A DNA stretch of 64,000 nt from contig JAEOTK010000196.1 in NCBI GenBank assembly GCA_016839875.1, forward strand, positions 12,499-76,498. Reading direction: 5' to 3'. This DNA comes from Candidatus Heimdallarchaeota archaeon. GTDB taxonomy: Archaea > Asgardarchaeota > Heimdallarchaeia > Heimdallarchaeales > Heimdallarchaeaceae. The stretch's first letter is position 1; each line of letters begins with the position of its first letter. The position numbers and the translations under genes are program-made. The notes under the pieces were generated by a model, which worked only from the letters and a program-made list of their open reading frames with translations, did no database searches and was not told the origin of the DNA. Below are positions 23,821 to 32,649 of the stretch, in pieces.

Positions 23821-24612
23821 ATGATTCTTCCTACTGCTGAAATCGTTTGTTTAGGGAATGAATTACTAATAGGTATAACGATCAATACTAATGCTACATT
23901 TTTAGGGGAACAGCTTACAAAACTGGGCTATGAAGTTCGTCGAGTAACAAGTATAAGAGATGACCTTGATTTAGCAGTTGAATTCTTTCATGAATTATTG
24001 GAAAGAAAACCAGATATTGTAATTATCTCTGGAGGATTGGGACCAACATATGATGACATTCAGCTTGAAGTTGTTTCGAAAGCAACTGAATTGGAACTAC
24101 AGGAAAACAGTGAAGCTCTAAAACAGATTGAAACGTATTACAATAAAAGAGATCTACAGCTAACAAAAGAAAGAAAAAAAATGTCTTTCCTACCTGCTGG
24201 CTCCAAAGTATTATCTAATAATGTTGGGGGTGCACCAGGTTGTCATTTTCTATATAGGAATATTGAGTTCTTCTGCCTACCTGGGGTTCCAACAGAGATG
24301 AAAGATATTTTCTTAACACATATTTTACCGCATTTGAAATCGAAGGAAAATCATCAGCTTTTTGAGAAAAAGTTTCAGGTTTTAAATTGTGCAGAAAGTG
24401 AACTTGCTCCATACATTAATGAGGTAAAAGGTGATTATCCTGATCTTTATATCAAATCTCATCCTGCATATGAAGGAAAGGCAGGGATTGTTATACATGT
24501 TTCTAGTTACGGTAAATCAGCAGAAGTCGATGTTAATAACGCTATTATATTATTGAAGGATTGTTTTAATAACAATCTAAAAAACTGTAAAATTGTGATA
24601 ATTGAGGAATAA
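23821..24612 (+). CDS. CinA-like protein (MoCF/molybdopterin-binding fold)
   Basis: 263 residues with the CinA N-domain signatures EIVCLGNELLIG, NTNATFLGEQL, ISGGLGPTYDD and APGCHF plus CLPGVPTEM. Related archaeal proteins are annotated as NMN deamidase-related or ADP-ribose pyrophosphatase-like; the C-terminal deamidase domain of full CinA is absent, so only a nucleotide-related role is likely. It starts 13 bases after the polyprenyl synthase stop and ends 3 bases before the GPN GTPase start, forming a three-gene operon. Confidence 0.88.
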   Translation: MILPTAEIVCLGNELLIGITINTNATFLGEQLTKLGYEVRRVTSIRDDLDLAVEFFHELLERKPDIVIISGGLGPTYDDIQLEVVSKATELELQENSEALKQIETYYNKRDLQLTKERKKMSFLPAGSKVLSNNVGGAPGCHFLYRNIEFFCLPGVPTEMKDIFLTHILPHLKSKENHQLFEKKFQVLNCAESELAPYINEVKGDYPDLYIKSHPAYEGKAGIVIHVSSYGKSAEVDVNNAIILLKDCFNNNLKNCKIVIIEE

Positions 24613-24615
24613 AAA

Positions 24616-25395
24616 ATGTCTCAGAGATATTATACTATTTTTATGTTGGGAACTGCAGGGAGTGGGAAGACTGTACTAACACGAACTCTATTGGATTGGT
24701 TTGCGGAGAAAAATCTGAATGTTGCAACACTTAACTTAGATGCTGGTGTAAAACGGCTTCCATACAATCCTGATATAGATGCTAGAGATATGGTTAATGT
24801 TGATAATTTAACTGAAAAACTAAATTTAGGTCCAAATGGCGCTATGATTGCAAGTATGGATCTTATTGCTACCAAAATAGCTGACATTAAAGATGAAATA
24901 GAGTACATCAGACCAGAATATCTACTAATTGACACTCCTGGACAAATAGAGCTTTTTGCTTATCGAAGTAGTGGTAGATTAGTCTCTTCCATAATAGCAG
25001 AAGACAGTCAACCTGTTTCAGTCTTTTTGATAGATCCTTCCTTGGTATTAAGGCCAGAAGGTTTCTCTAGTGTTTTATTATTGAGCGTTTCAGTTGCTTT
25101 TCAACTGTCTCTTCCACAATTAGTAACAATTTCGAAACAAGATATTATTGAACCAGAACAAATGGAAAATTTGGAGGAGTGGATTGACTCTCCTGAAACT
25201 CTTGTTTCTGCTATCCAAAGTTCCGGTCAAGTTTCTCTATCTCAACAACTAGGTATAAGCATAATAGAAATATTGGATCAATTTAAGATGTCAGGAGATC
25301 TCATCCCCATAAGTGCAAATACTGGTTATAACATAGATACAATAATCGGACTGATGGAACGCGAGTGGGGAATAAGAGATGATTTCTATGAATAA
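24616..25395 (+). CDS. GPN-loop GTPase
   Basis: Member of the Gpn/XAB1 GTPases, which in eukaryotes assemble RNA polymerase II and in archaea form homodimers of unclear target. P-loop GTAGSGKT (12-19), the diagnostic Gly72-Pro73-Asn74 loop (LGPNGAM), G3 DTPGQIE and G4 SKQD are present. Length and order match the family. Last gene of the operon with the polyprenyl synthase and the CinA-like gene; the next genes are on the other strand. Confidence 0.93.
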   Translation: MSQRYYTIFMLGTAGSGKTVLTRTLLDWFAEKNLNVATLNLDAGVKRLPYNPDIDARDMVNVDNLTEKLNLGPNGAMIASMDLIATKIADIKDEIEYIRPEYLLIDTPGQIELFAYRSSGRLVSSIIAEDSQPVSVFLIDPSLVLRPEGFSSVLLLSVSVAFQLSLPQLVTISKQDIIEPEQMENLEEWIDSPETLVSAIQSSGQVSLSQQLGISIIEILDQFKMSGDLIPISANTGYNIDTIIGLMEREWGIRDDFYE

Positions 25396-25430
25396 CAGGC
25401 AAATAGTTTAGATCAATGAATAAAGCTCAA

Positions 25431-25655
25431 CTATAAACCAAAACGTCTATGTCTTCTTTGATAAGTTCTAACAGCTCTCCAAAGATCAATTTTTCGAAAC
25501 AATGGCCAATCTACATCAACAAAATAATATTCAGAGTATGCTGACTGCCATAATAGGAAACCAGACAAACGTTCTTCTCCTGATGTTCGAATCATTAGAT
25601 CTGGGTCTGGTAATCCATTAGTATAGAGATGTTTACTTATTAATTCTTCATTAAG
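25431..25655 (-). pseudogene. uppS: 3' part of the cis-prenyltransferase gene, beyond an in-frame TAA
   Basis: Continuing the uppS frame past the TAA at 25658-25656 gives a further 74 codons to a TAG at 25433-25431. They encode the conserved C-terminal third of the enzyme: [18 protein letters not shown], then [17 protein letters not shown] and [13 protein letters not shown]. This part holds the Arg-rich IPP-binding motif, needed for activity in the family. No internal start with a Shine-Dalgarno is visible. The sense frame is otherwise undamaged, so the break is a single codon. Confidence 0.75.
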
Positions 25656-26201
25656 TTATTCAAAATCAATTTGTCCTTCCTTTGTTTTTAGAACAATCTG
25701 CTTCAAGGCATCAACTATTTCTGCTCTTCCTCCATATGCCATGCAGATATTTAATCTGTAATTGTCATAATCCGCAGTTTTTTCTTCGGTTAGTTTTATT
25801 TCTTCTTGTAGATCTTTTGGAAGCATTGATAATCTTCCAAGTACTTTGACTTTCACTTGATTCTTAATTATACGCTTGTCTTCTCTAAGCGTTCGAAGTT
25901 TCATTTTGGCAAGTTTCATGATTGTTTCTACTTGCTCTTTTGGTCGTGAGAAATTATCAGTTGAAAAAATCCAACAAGTCACCACCTTAACTCCCAATTT
26001 CCAGCACCAATCAAGGACTTGTTCTAGTTTATCGGCTCCTAACTCATACCCGTCTTCAATTCCAACCCCTAATTTTCTACTAGCTCTTCTGTTTCCATCC
26101 AAAATTATTCCAATGTGATGTGGAATAGGTTTGTTTTTGATTTCTGATTGTAATTTTCTTTCGTAGATTTTGTACACAAACTTAGGAGTTAGTAACCTCA
26201 T
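25656..26201 (-). CDS. uppS: cis-prenyltransferase (UPP synthase family), interrupted after codon 181
   Basis: Would build long cis-polyprenyl diphosphate, the lipid carrier for archaeal N-glycosylation. The 181 residues before the TAA contain HHIGIILDGNRRA with catalytic Asp35, WIFSTDNFSRP and the ICMAYGGRAEIVDA segment. The family is about 230-260 residues long; joining both parts across the stop gives 256, so the gene is full length apart from one TAA at codon 182. The product as written lacks the RTSGE motif and should be inactive. A recent nonsense mutation, strain mixture or sequencing error are the main options. Confidence 0.85.
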   Translation of the reverse strand: MRLLTPKFVYKIYERKLQSEIKNKPIPHHIGIILDGNRRASRKLGVGIEDGYELGADKLEQVLDWCWKLGVKVVTCWIFSTDNFSRPKEQVETIMKLAKMKLRTLREDKRIIKNQVKVKVLGRLSMLPKDLQEEIKLTEEKTADYDNYRLNICMAYGGRAEIVDALKQIVLKTKEGQIDFE

Positions 26202-26352
26202 TAGCTGAACACCAGTGATACTGATTTGAGCAAACTGCTTTATTTTAAGATTATTTCTATCTTTCTATTTATATATCTAATTTTAGTAATAAAAGAAATT
26301 TGTAGATAGAAATTCTGAATTTTGGAAGGTTAAATAAAAAATATATTTATAG

Positions 26353-26841
26353 ATGAAACAATTTAACAAGCTTGAACAGATGACAGAGCGAGTCTTGAGG
26401 ATATTAAGAAGACAATCAAAACGTATATGTTGTGTCTTTGATGGAGAACTTCTAGATGGAGTGTCTTTAGAGACTATTAAGCTCTTACTTGAACAAATTG
26501 AGGAAATAGGGAGTGTCAGAAGGGATATCGCAATTTTTGATCGACAACTAAAACCTGAAACCTATTCAATGTATATAAATTGTGGAATCTCACCCATAAT
26601 TGTACCATCAGACAAAGATGTCTATCTAGCACTTGAAATCTTGGATATTGTTAATGGTCAGCAAACTGATATCTTGTGTTTAGGAGTAAAAGATGAGGTT
26701 TTACTCCCTGTTACAATAACAGCTAGAGAAACAACAGATATATTACTAGTAACTCAAACAAAGCAACATGCTGAAAATTTCCTGCCTTACACTGACTTCC
26801 TTATTGTAATAGACGATATAATAAAACAAACTTCAAAATGA
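26353..26841 (+). CDS. NYN/PIN-like hypothetical protein
   Basis: 162 residues with alternating strands and helices: RICCVFDGELLDG, RRDIAIFDRQLKPE, ISPIIVPSDKDVYLALEIL, DILCLGVKDEVLLPVTI, TTDILLVT, DFLIVIDDI. The order, with Asp in the first and central strands, recalls NYN (PIN-like) domains of archaea such as the TIGR00288 group, but the usual DGDF active-site motif is replaced by VKDEV. A nuclease role is therefore uncertain. Monocistronic; 12 bases from the convergent coiled-coil gene. Confidence 0.65.
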   Translation: MKQFNKLEQMTERVLRILRRQSKRICCVFDGELLDGVSLETIKLLLEQIEEIGSVRRDIAIFDRQLKPETYSMYINCGISPIIVPSDKDVYLALEILDIVNGQQTDILCLGVKDEVLLPVTITARETTDILLVTQTKQHAENFLPYTDFLIVIDDIIKQTSK

Positions 26842-26852
26842 TTTCTCTTTCT

Positions 26853-27761
26853 TTAGATTAATCCCTTTTCTACAAGCAACCTAAATTCATCCATAGATAG
26901 ATTTTCTCCGTTTTCATATTTTTCAAAAGCTTTCTTTGTATTTTCTTCAAGGTTATCTCTCAATTTCTTTTCCATTTGTTTTCTCATTTTTTGTTGAGCT
27001 TCTTTGAATTTACTTCTGAGCTCGTTTTTTTCTGATACTTTAGAAAGAAAATCACGATGATAATTGTCTGCTTGTTTTTTATTTTCTAGAAATTTCTTAT
27101 GATGACCATTTGCACTTTTTCTCAGCGCATTAACATCCTGAAAATTCTGGTTCATAATATTGTGATAAATCTGTGATTCTTTAGCCATATCTATGATTTG
27201 ACTATGTAGACTATTGATTTGTTTCTGTGAAGAAGATATATCTCTCCAGAGTTGAGTTTGTTGTGAAGTTATATGTACTTCTTCAGCAATTTTATTGATC
27301 TGATCAGAGAGACTCTCAAGAATTTTGATGATTTCCTTTTCTTTATCTGGAGTTAACACTCTAGTTTGTAATTCCCATTCCAATTTGTCAATCTGTCCAT
27401 TTAAAGCTCCCATCTTTTTCCTTTTTCGTCTCATATCCCCCTGGTTAATAGACGGTTCCTTCTCAACAAGGTCATCTAATATTGATTTGTTTTTCTGCAA
27501 ACTTTCTTGAAGATCCTTTCGTTTTTTCTTAAAATTCTTTACTTGATTATTTCTCTCATCTCTCTTAGACATATACTCCTTAGCCTTTGCTAGCAGATCA
27601 TTTATTTGTTCATTAATTTCGTTTCTTTGAGATAAGGAATCTTTTGTAAGTTGGTTATATTGGTTTCTGTTATCCCTTAAGTTGCTGATAGCTTCCTCAA
27701 GTTTACTTAATCTAACCATCATATTCTCGTTATTTTCTTTATCTTCAATTGTAGTTTCCAT
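26853..27761 (-). CDS. long coiled-coil protein, COG1340-like
   Basis: 302 residues, nearly all coiled coil (EEAISNLRDNRNQYNQL ... NEINEQINDLLAKAKEY), with the NGQIDKLEWELQT segment and the spacing of the archaeal COG1340 coiled-coil family, sometimes mislabelled as phosphoserine phosphatase. No enzyme motif is present. A structural or adaptor function is likely. It lies 132 bases downstream of the roadblock gene on the same strand. Confidence 0.75.
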   Translation of the reverse strand: METTIEDKENNENMMVRLSKLEEAISNLRDNRNQYNQLTKDSLSQRNEINEQINDLLAKAKEYMSKRDERNNQVKNFKKKRKDLQESLQKNKSILDDLVEKEPSINQGDMRRKRKKMGALNGQIDKLEWELQTRVLTPDKEKEIIKILESLSDQINKIAEEVHITSQQTQLWRDISSSQKQINSLHSQIIDMAKESQIYHNIMNQNFQDVNALRKSANGHHKKFLENKKQADNYHRDFLSKVSEKNELRSKFKEAQQKMRKQMEKKLRDNLEENTKKAFEKYENGENLSMDEFRLLVEKGLI

Positions 27762-27893
27762 ACTTTAGCTCAAATGTGGAACATTATGTATTTTTAAAGA
27801 TTTTTCGTAAGCTGACCAATAAAGAGAATTATTAGAAAAATTGCAGTGTCTACTTCATAATCTATCAAATAAAAAATATAAAAGCAACAAAAA

Positions 27894-28283
27894 TTAGTTT
27901 AATTGTCGTTCTACTTCTTGAGCTGCTCGAGCCATATCTAAGAAAACTAGACCTAACTTTGCTTCCTTTCTTGCAGAAACTGTAAGTACCGCATTTTGTC
28001 CAGCTGCTATGGTAATAATATATCCATAAGCTCCTTCAATAAAGATCTTTTCTAGTTCCCCTCGTTGCATCTCTTGAGCAACTCTCTCTCCCAATGATAG
28101 CATTGCAGCTGTCATAGCTGCTAGCCTTGCTTCTTCAATTTCTTGAGGTAGTACTGAAGCTATGGGTAATCCTTCGATTGAGACTATTGCCGCACTTTCA
28201 ATCTCTGGGACTTTTATTTTCAAATCACTTAATGTTGTTTTTAATTCATTTGTTTTGTTTTCAAATGTTATACCAAATGCCAT
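27894..28283 (-). CDS. roadblock/LC7 domain protein
   Basis: 129 residues with the roadblock pattern: helix, then AAIVSIEGLPIASVLP, a long helix (ARLAAMTAAMLSLGERVAQEM), strand KIFIEGAYGYIITIAA, AVLTVSARKEAKLG and a C-terminal helix. Roadblock proteins dimerise and control small GTPases (MglB for MglA in bacteria, Ragulator and dynein light chains in eukaryotes). No GTPase gene is adjacent here, so its partner may be encoded elsewhere, possibly at 39.7 or 48.8 kb. Confidence 0.9.
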   Translation of the reverse strand: MAFGITFENKTNELKTTLSDLKIKVPEIESAAIVSIEGLPIASVLPQEIEEARLAAMTAAMLSLGERVAQEMQRGELEKIFIEGAYGYIITIAAGQNAVLTVSARKEAKLGLVFLDMARAAQEVERQLN

Positions 28284-28397
28284 TTGGATTACCTGCCTTA
28301 TTGTATTTACACTTCTATTATAAATGCAACTATTACATTACGTCTTTCTCAACATTACTTTTAAATTTATTTGGTTGGGCAAGAAAGCAGATTTTTA

Positions 28398-29600
28398 TCA
28401 TATTTCACTGTTGATATTAAGTTGATTAGCTACATATTCTTTTATTCTCTGTTCATCTGGATGTTCAGCAATCAATTTCCCATTTTCTATAACTTTTTCT
28501 AAAAGATTCTCTGTAGGTTTTCCACAGGTTGAACATTCTTTAACTTCTTCATTAAAATTAAAACACTCATAGATTTGGCATTCTTTGCAATAACTAACTT
28601 GCTTCTTACCCGCAAATTTACCTCGTTTCGCTATATCTGTTTGTTCAATTTCAACTATGTCAAGAGCAAAATCAATTGTTGGACTGTTTGATACATATGT
28701 TCCAATCCCAAAACCATCTGCTATGTCTTTATATTCATTAATTGTATCTTCAGTTAGACCCCCACTCAAAAAGATTTTAACATCTTCTCTTTCTCTTAAT
28801 TTTAGTTCCCACTTTATTTCACTGATTATAGCTCTAAAATCTCCTCTTCTTGATCCTGGTGTGTCCAATCTTACTCCATGCAAATTATTCCCAATTGCTT
28901 CAAGGGCTTGTAGTACTTCTATTCTTTCATCATTGAATGTATCTGATAAAATTATCCGAGGAACAGCTGTATCAATGTTTGAATCAAACGATTTTGCAGC
29001 TTCACTTATTCCCCCCATAATCATAATGAAAGCATGAGGAATTGTTCCAGTTGGTGTTACCCCTAGTTTTTCAGCACTTAGCACACAAGATATACCATCA
29101 AAACCAGCCAAATAGCAAGCTCTATCGATTATCGGTGCTATCACAGGAGGCATTCTCCTAATGCCAAAAGACAATAAGGTACGTTTTTCTGCAGCTAATC
29201 TCAATCTTAGTGCCGATGTTCCTACTCCTGATTGAAAACAAAGCATCCCAAGAAGAGGTGTTTCATAAATTACAAATTCACCATAATTTCCTTCTATTGC
29301 CATGAAGGGAATTCTCACTCCGTTGATGTCCTTATCTGGAACAATTGTTCCTTCTTTCATGGAATATATATTCACGTTCAATTTAGCATTTAGGAATAAG
29401 TTCAACGTTTCTTGTAATCCAAGGAAAAGTAATCTTTTGCCTTCTCTAGGAATACCACCTGTAGTTATCTCCACCCAAACTTTTGTATCTTCCAATTTCT
29501 CTTTAACTAAACATTCTATCGTTCTTAAGAAATAAACATCTGTTGTTTTCCCTTGAACAATTTCATCTTCAGTAGCTGTCCATGATTTCATAAGATTCAT
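28398..29600 (-). CDS. pncB: nicotinate phosphoribosyltransferase
   Basis: Converts nicotinate and PRPP to nicotinate mononucleotide in NAD salvage. The 400-residue archaeal-type enzyme shows ESG-type fold signatures, FGIRRMPP, AGFDGISCVLSAEKLG, PTGTIPHAF, and the ribose-binding VRLDTPGSRRGDF, with FGIGTYVSN. A C-terminal zinc-ribbon-like insertion has CKEC, YEC and CSTCGKP, seen in a subset of archaeal homologues. It is separated from the coiled-coil gene upstream by about 117 bases. No NAD gene lies nearby apart from the CinA-like one at 23.8 kb. Confidence 0.92.
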   Translation of the reverse strand: MNLMKSWTATEDEIVQGKTTDVYFLRTIECLVKEKLEDTKVWVEITTGGIPREGKRLLFLGLQETLNLFLNAKLNVNIYSMKEGTIVPDKDINGVRIPFMAIEGNYGEFVIYETPLLGMLCFQSGVGTSALRLRLAAEKRTLLSFGIRRMPPVIAPIIDRACYLAGFDGISCVLSAEKLGVTPTGTIPHAFIMIMGGISEAAKSFDSNIDTAVPRIILSDTFNDERIEVLQALEAIGNNLHGVRLDTPGSRRGDFRAIISEIKWELKLREREDVKIFLSGGLTEDTINEYKDIADGFGIGTYVSNSPTIDFALDIVEIEQTDIAKRGKFAGKKQVSYCKECQIYECFNFNEEVKECSTCGKPTENLLEKVIENGKLIAEHPDEQRIKEYVANQLNINSEI

Positions 29601-29717
29601 CCAAGAACATTGAGTCTGAATTAATTTAAGACTTATTCTTTATGGGAAAATCTTGTTCTTTGCTAAAATGTAACAAAAACAAGAAAAATGAAAGAAAATA
29701 AGAGAAAGTAAAGATTC

Positions 29718-30932
29718 TTACAATTTTAACTTGACTTTTCGATCTGTATATTCCTCAATTCTTTTCTCAATTGATTTTGTTAAAGATGAAATTTTTGCCT
29801 CTATTTCTTCTTTTTCTCGTCTTAAAGATAATGTGATTCTATTTCGATCAATCTTAAGATTATCAATTTCATCTTCTAACTTCTTGATTTTTATGTCAAG
29901 TTGCATTTCTTTGAACTTTGAATCTATCGCTTCATTTTGATTTATCATAAATTGAGCTCTTTTCTGATATTCCAATAGTTCATCATTTAGTATCTCATCA
30001 ATATTTTCGTATGCTCTTTCCAACCTTTCTTTCTTCATCTGGATTGCAGGTTCTTTACTAATCTCCTTTAGAGTTCGCAAAGTATATTTGACACCACTAT
30101 AGCCTTCCCTTTCTTTTACTATTACTCCCATTGGATCTTTAATCAAGTTCTTCATTGTATCTCTATCAGTATCATTTAATTCAATCTTACGTGTATCAGC
30201 TGCTCGAAGCACTTTACTACTTAATTTCTTTATCTCAGAAACTTTGTTGGAGATGGTTATCTCGATTTGCTCAAGTTCCCTCCTATTTTTTAGAAGCTGT
30301 TGAAATCCTGGATGATTTTTTAATTCATCAAGTTCTTTTTGATTTACATCAATTTCTTTGGTTATCTTTTCCACGTCATCCTTATGAGTTTCTATTTCAT
30401 CTTTAAGAAACTGATTTCTTTCAACATTCTGAATAAGAATTTCTAAATCATCAGCTACTTTTTCAAATTTGATAATCTCTGTATAAGCAACTAAAGTCTT
30501 TGTTTCAAAAAGGTGGATTTCTTCTTTTAATCTTGATAAAGATCTATCCAATGTTTTCACTTTAGTTTTATAAGATCGATCCCTTTTCAACCAAGATAGA
30601 TATTTTGCTAGCATATTGATGTATGAACTGATTTTATTTTTTGTATCAATAACGAAATGCTCTAGATTATCATGAGTAACCACTTCGGGTTGAATAATAT
30701 CTTCAAATAACTCTAATGTTCTATTATAGATAGTTGTTGCATAGTTTTGATATACATCTGGATCTTTAATATCAGAATAGTCAAAACGATGTGCTGCAGT
30801 TTTTACCTCTTCTATACGGTCCATTATCGCTCTTAGGTGCTTGTTTGCACTATTTCTAGGACCGGAAACGGATGATGAGATGCGACTATTAAACCACTCT
30901 AATGCTTCATCTGGTGCCTTATCTTCAGACAT
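29718..30932 (-). CDS. coiled-coil protein of unknown function, 404 aa
   Basis: N-terminal 110 residues are helical and mixed in charge; from about 115 to the end there are two coiled-coil stretches (about 120-220 and 300-400) broken by a less regular region with DPMGVIVKEREGYSG. Basic C terminus (RKVKLKL). The build recalls archaeal proteins that bridge membranes or nucleic acid, but no specific family is recognised. It is on the same strand as pncB and may share its transcript. Confidence 0.75.
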   Translation of the reverse strand: MSEDKAPDEALEWFNSRISSSVSGPRNSANKHLRAIMDRIEEVKTAAHRFDYSDIKDPDVYQNYATTIYNRTLELFEDIIQPEVVTHDNLEHFVIDTKNKISSYINMLAKYLSWLKRDRSYKTKVKTLDRSLSRLKEEIHLFETKTLVAYTEIIKFEKVADDLEILIQNVERNQFLKDEIETHKDDVEKITKEIDVNQKELDELKNHPGFQQLLKNRRELEQIEITISNKVSEIKKLSSKVLRAADTRKIELNDTDRDTMKNLIKDPMGVIVKEREGYSGVKYTLRTLKEISKEPAIQMKKERLERAYENIDEILNDELLEYQKRAQFMINQNEAIDSKFKEMQLDIKIKKLEDEIDNLKIDRNRITLSLRREKEEIEAKISSLTKSIEKRIEEYTDRKVKLKL

Positions 30933-31073
30933 TGAAGTCTACCTACCAATGCATAAAGAATATATGGCAATATAACATTTTTCATTCAAAATTGTTTTTT
31001 TCATCTATGAGGTTGTCTTCAATCTTTATTCAAGAACGAAATATAGTTAAATCTAAAAATATCAGCTAGTTTG

Positions 31074-31523
31074 ATGAATACTTTTGTTTTCCAATGCTTC
31101 GGTCATCCAAATATTCTAGCAAAGCACAAGACTACTTTGGAATTTACAACTGATGAATATATTACACATCGGGGAGATTGCATTATTGGTGTTCGTTCCT
31201 CAAAAGATTTGCGCGAAATAGACAAGATAATGAAAGAACAAATAAAAATGGATAGTAGTAAAATAATAATTCAGATCAAAGTCAATGATCTGGAAGAATT
31301 TGTGGAAGGAGAAGGTTCGTCAGAATTAGATCTCTCAGATTCAAGTGCCATCATAATTCGAAAAAGCTCTTTTAAATGTCCTCGCACTTTAATGATTAAT
31401 TCAAACAAGGCTGCTAAGGATATCTCTCGAGAGATAATTGAACTAATGAAAGACGAAAATTCAGTTATGGATGTGATAGTTCAAGTTAGAGATGGTTCTA
31501 TTGATACTTCTAAACATGCATGA
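31074..31523 (+). CDS. DUF371 protein
   Basis: A 149-residue archaeal protein of the DUF371 family: FGHPNILAKHKTTLEFT, THRGDCIIGVRSSKDL, FKCPRTLMINSNKAAKDI and a C-terminal strand. Conserved across archaea but of unknown function. Start ATG 31074 is one codon after a TTG. The last 43 bases overlap the 3' end of the convergent trm5 gene, an unusually long tail-to-tail overlap for this window. Confidence 0.88.
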   Translation: MNTFVFQCFGHPNILAKHKTTLEFTTDEYITHRGDCIIGVRSSKDLREIDKIMKEQIKMDSSKIIIQIKVNDLEEFVEGEGSSELDLSDSSAIIIRKSSFKCPRTLMINSNKAAKDISREIIELMKDENSVMDVIVQVRDGSIDTSKHA

Positions 31524-32554
31524 ATCTCGTGTGGTGCGCTTTCTCTGACTTTCTGGAAATTTATTATCTTGCTTATTGACCAGTTAACATCTTGGAGCTT
31601 CTGCTCAAGTAAGCTCAGAACCTCGTTTTCCGGATTATCATCTGAGACAAAACTATAGAAGAATAAATGACCTCCTGGCTTGATAACCTTACAAGCTACA
31701 TCTAAATATTCAATTGATTTGGAAGGTAGATTCATTATAACCTTATCCGCTTTTGGAAGATTAGTGGTTAAATCCCTACAATCTCCAGTCAATGCATTTA
31801 TCTCTCCTTTTAGCTTATTGATTTCTATAGATTTTTCCAGACACTGAATTGCTGTTTTGTTAATGTCTATTGCGTAGATTGTACTTTTACTATGCTTAGC
31901 AATATGCAAAGGAAAAGATCCTACACCTGTAAATAGATCTATGATTACTTCATCTTTCTGAATAATTTTAGCGATGCGATTATGTTCATTTCCAAGTCTA
32001 GGACTGAAGTAAACATTACAAACATCAACCAATATCTTAACGCCATGTTCATGATGCTCTGTTTCGCATTTCTCCTCACCTGCTAGAAACTCTAAATCTC
32101 TGATTCTTAATATGCCTGATACAGCTGAAGCCTTTCTATAAACTGTGTTTATTGCAGGAAATAATGAAAGAAGAGCCCTACCAATTTCTACTTGAAATTC
32201 TAGTACTTCTTTTGGAATATCGACAACAATAATATCACCAATAGCATCATATGCTTTTGGAATAAATTCTCGTAGATGAGTAGGTATTTGCTCTGATACT
32301 GCATCATAAAGGTTTTTTGGAGATGAACCCTTTTTTTCGAAAGAAAATTTCTTTATTTTGTGCTCTATTTTATTGGGACTTAATGACATTAAACCTTGAG
32401 CATCATCTATTGAAAGCACTACAGGAATTATGAGAAATTCTTCTTCTCTGATAAACTCTAGAGATGTGTCGATAACATAGTGTTTCACAAGCCATTTTCT
32501 TGTTGCTTCAGCAAAAACATATTTTATCTGGATCCCAATAGATTTTACTTCCAT
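31481..32554 (-). CDS. trm5: tRNA (guanine37-N1)-methyltransferase Trm5
   Basis: Methylates G37 beside the anticodon with SAM and prevents frameshifting. 357 residues: an N-terminal D1-like module, DIIVVDIPKE, YRKASAVSG, then the catalytic domain with VYFSPRLGNEHNRIAK, the SAM loop IDLFTGVGSFPLHIA and MNLPSKSIEYL (NPPY-type motif as NLP). This is the archaeal/eukaryal Trm5 form, not bacterial TrmD. The 3' end overlaps DUF371 by 43 bases, so its last 14 codons are constrained on both strands. Confidence 0.94.
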   Translation of the reverse strand: MEVKSIGIQIKYVFAEATRKWLVKHYVIDTSLEFIREEEFLIIPVVLSIDDAQGLMSLSPNKIEHKIKKFSFEKKGSSPKNLYDAVSEQIPTHLREFIPKAYDAIGDIIVVDIPKEVLEFQVEIGRALLSLFPAINTVYRKASAVSGILRIRDLEFLAGEEKCETEHHEHGVKILVDVCNVYFSPRLGNEHNRIAKIIQKDEVIIDLFTGVGSFPLHIAKHSKSTIYAIDINKTAIQCLEKSIEINKLKGEINALTGDCRDLTTNLPKADKVIMNLPSKSIEYLDVACKVIKPGGHLFFYSFVSDDNPENEVLSLLEQKLQDVNWSISKIINFQKVRESAPHEIHACLEVSIEPSLT

Positions 32555-32649
32555 TATATATTTCCTTGAAAGAAACCTTTTAAGAGTTCTTCTTGAGTAT
32601 TGAAGATGAAAGCTTTAAAGTTATCAATTAATCTGGCAGTGATATTCTA

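Noticed and set aside
25656..25658. Recoding of the uppS stop as selenocysteine or pyrrolysine
   Set aside because: The codon is TAA; selenocysteine uses TGA and pyrrolysine TAG. No stem-loop element is seen after it.
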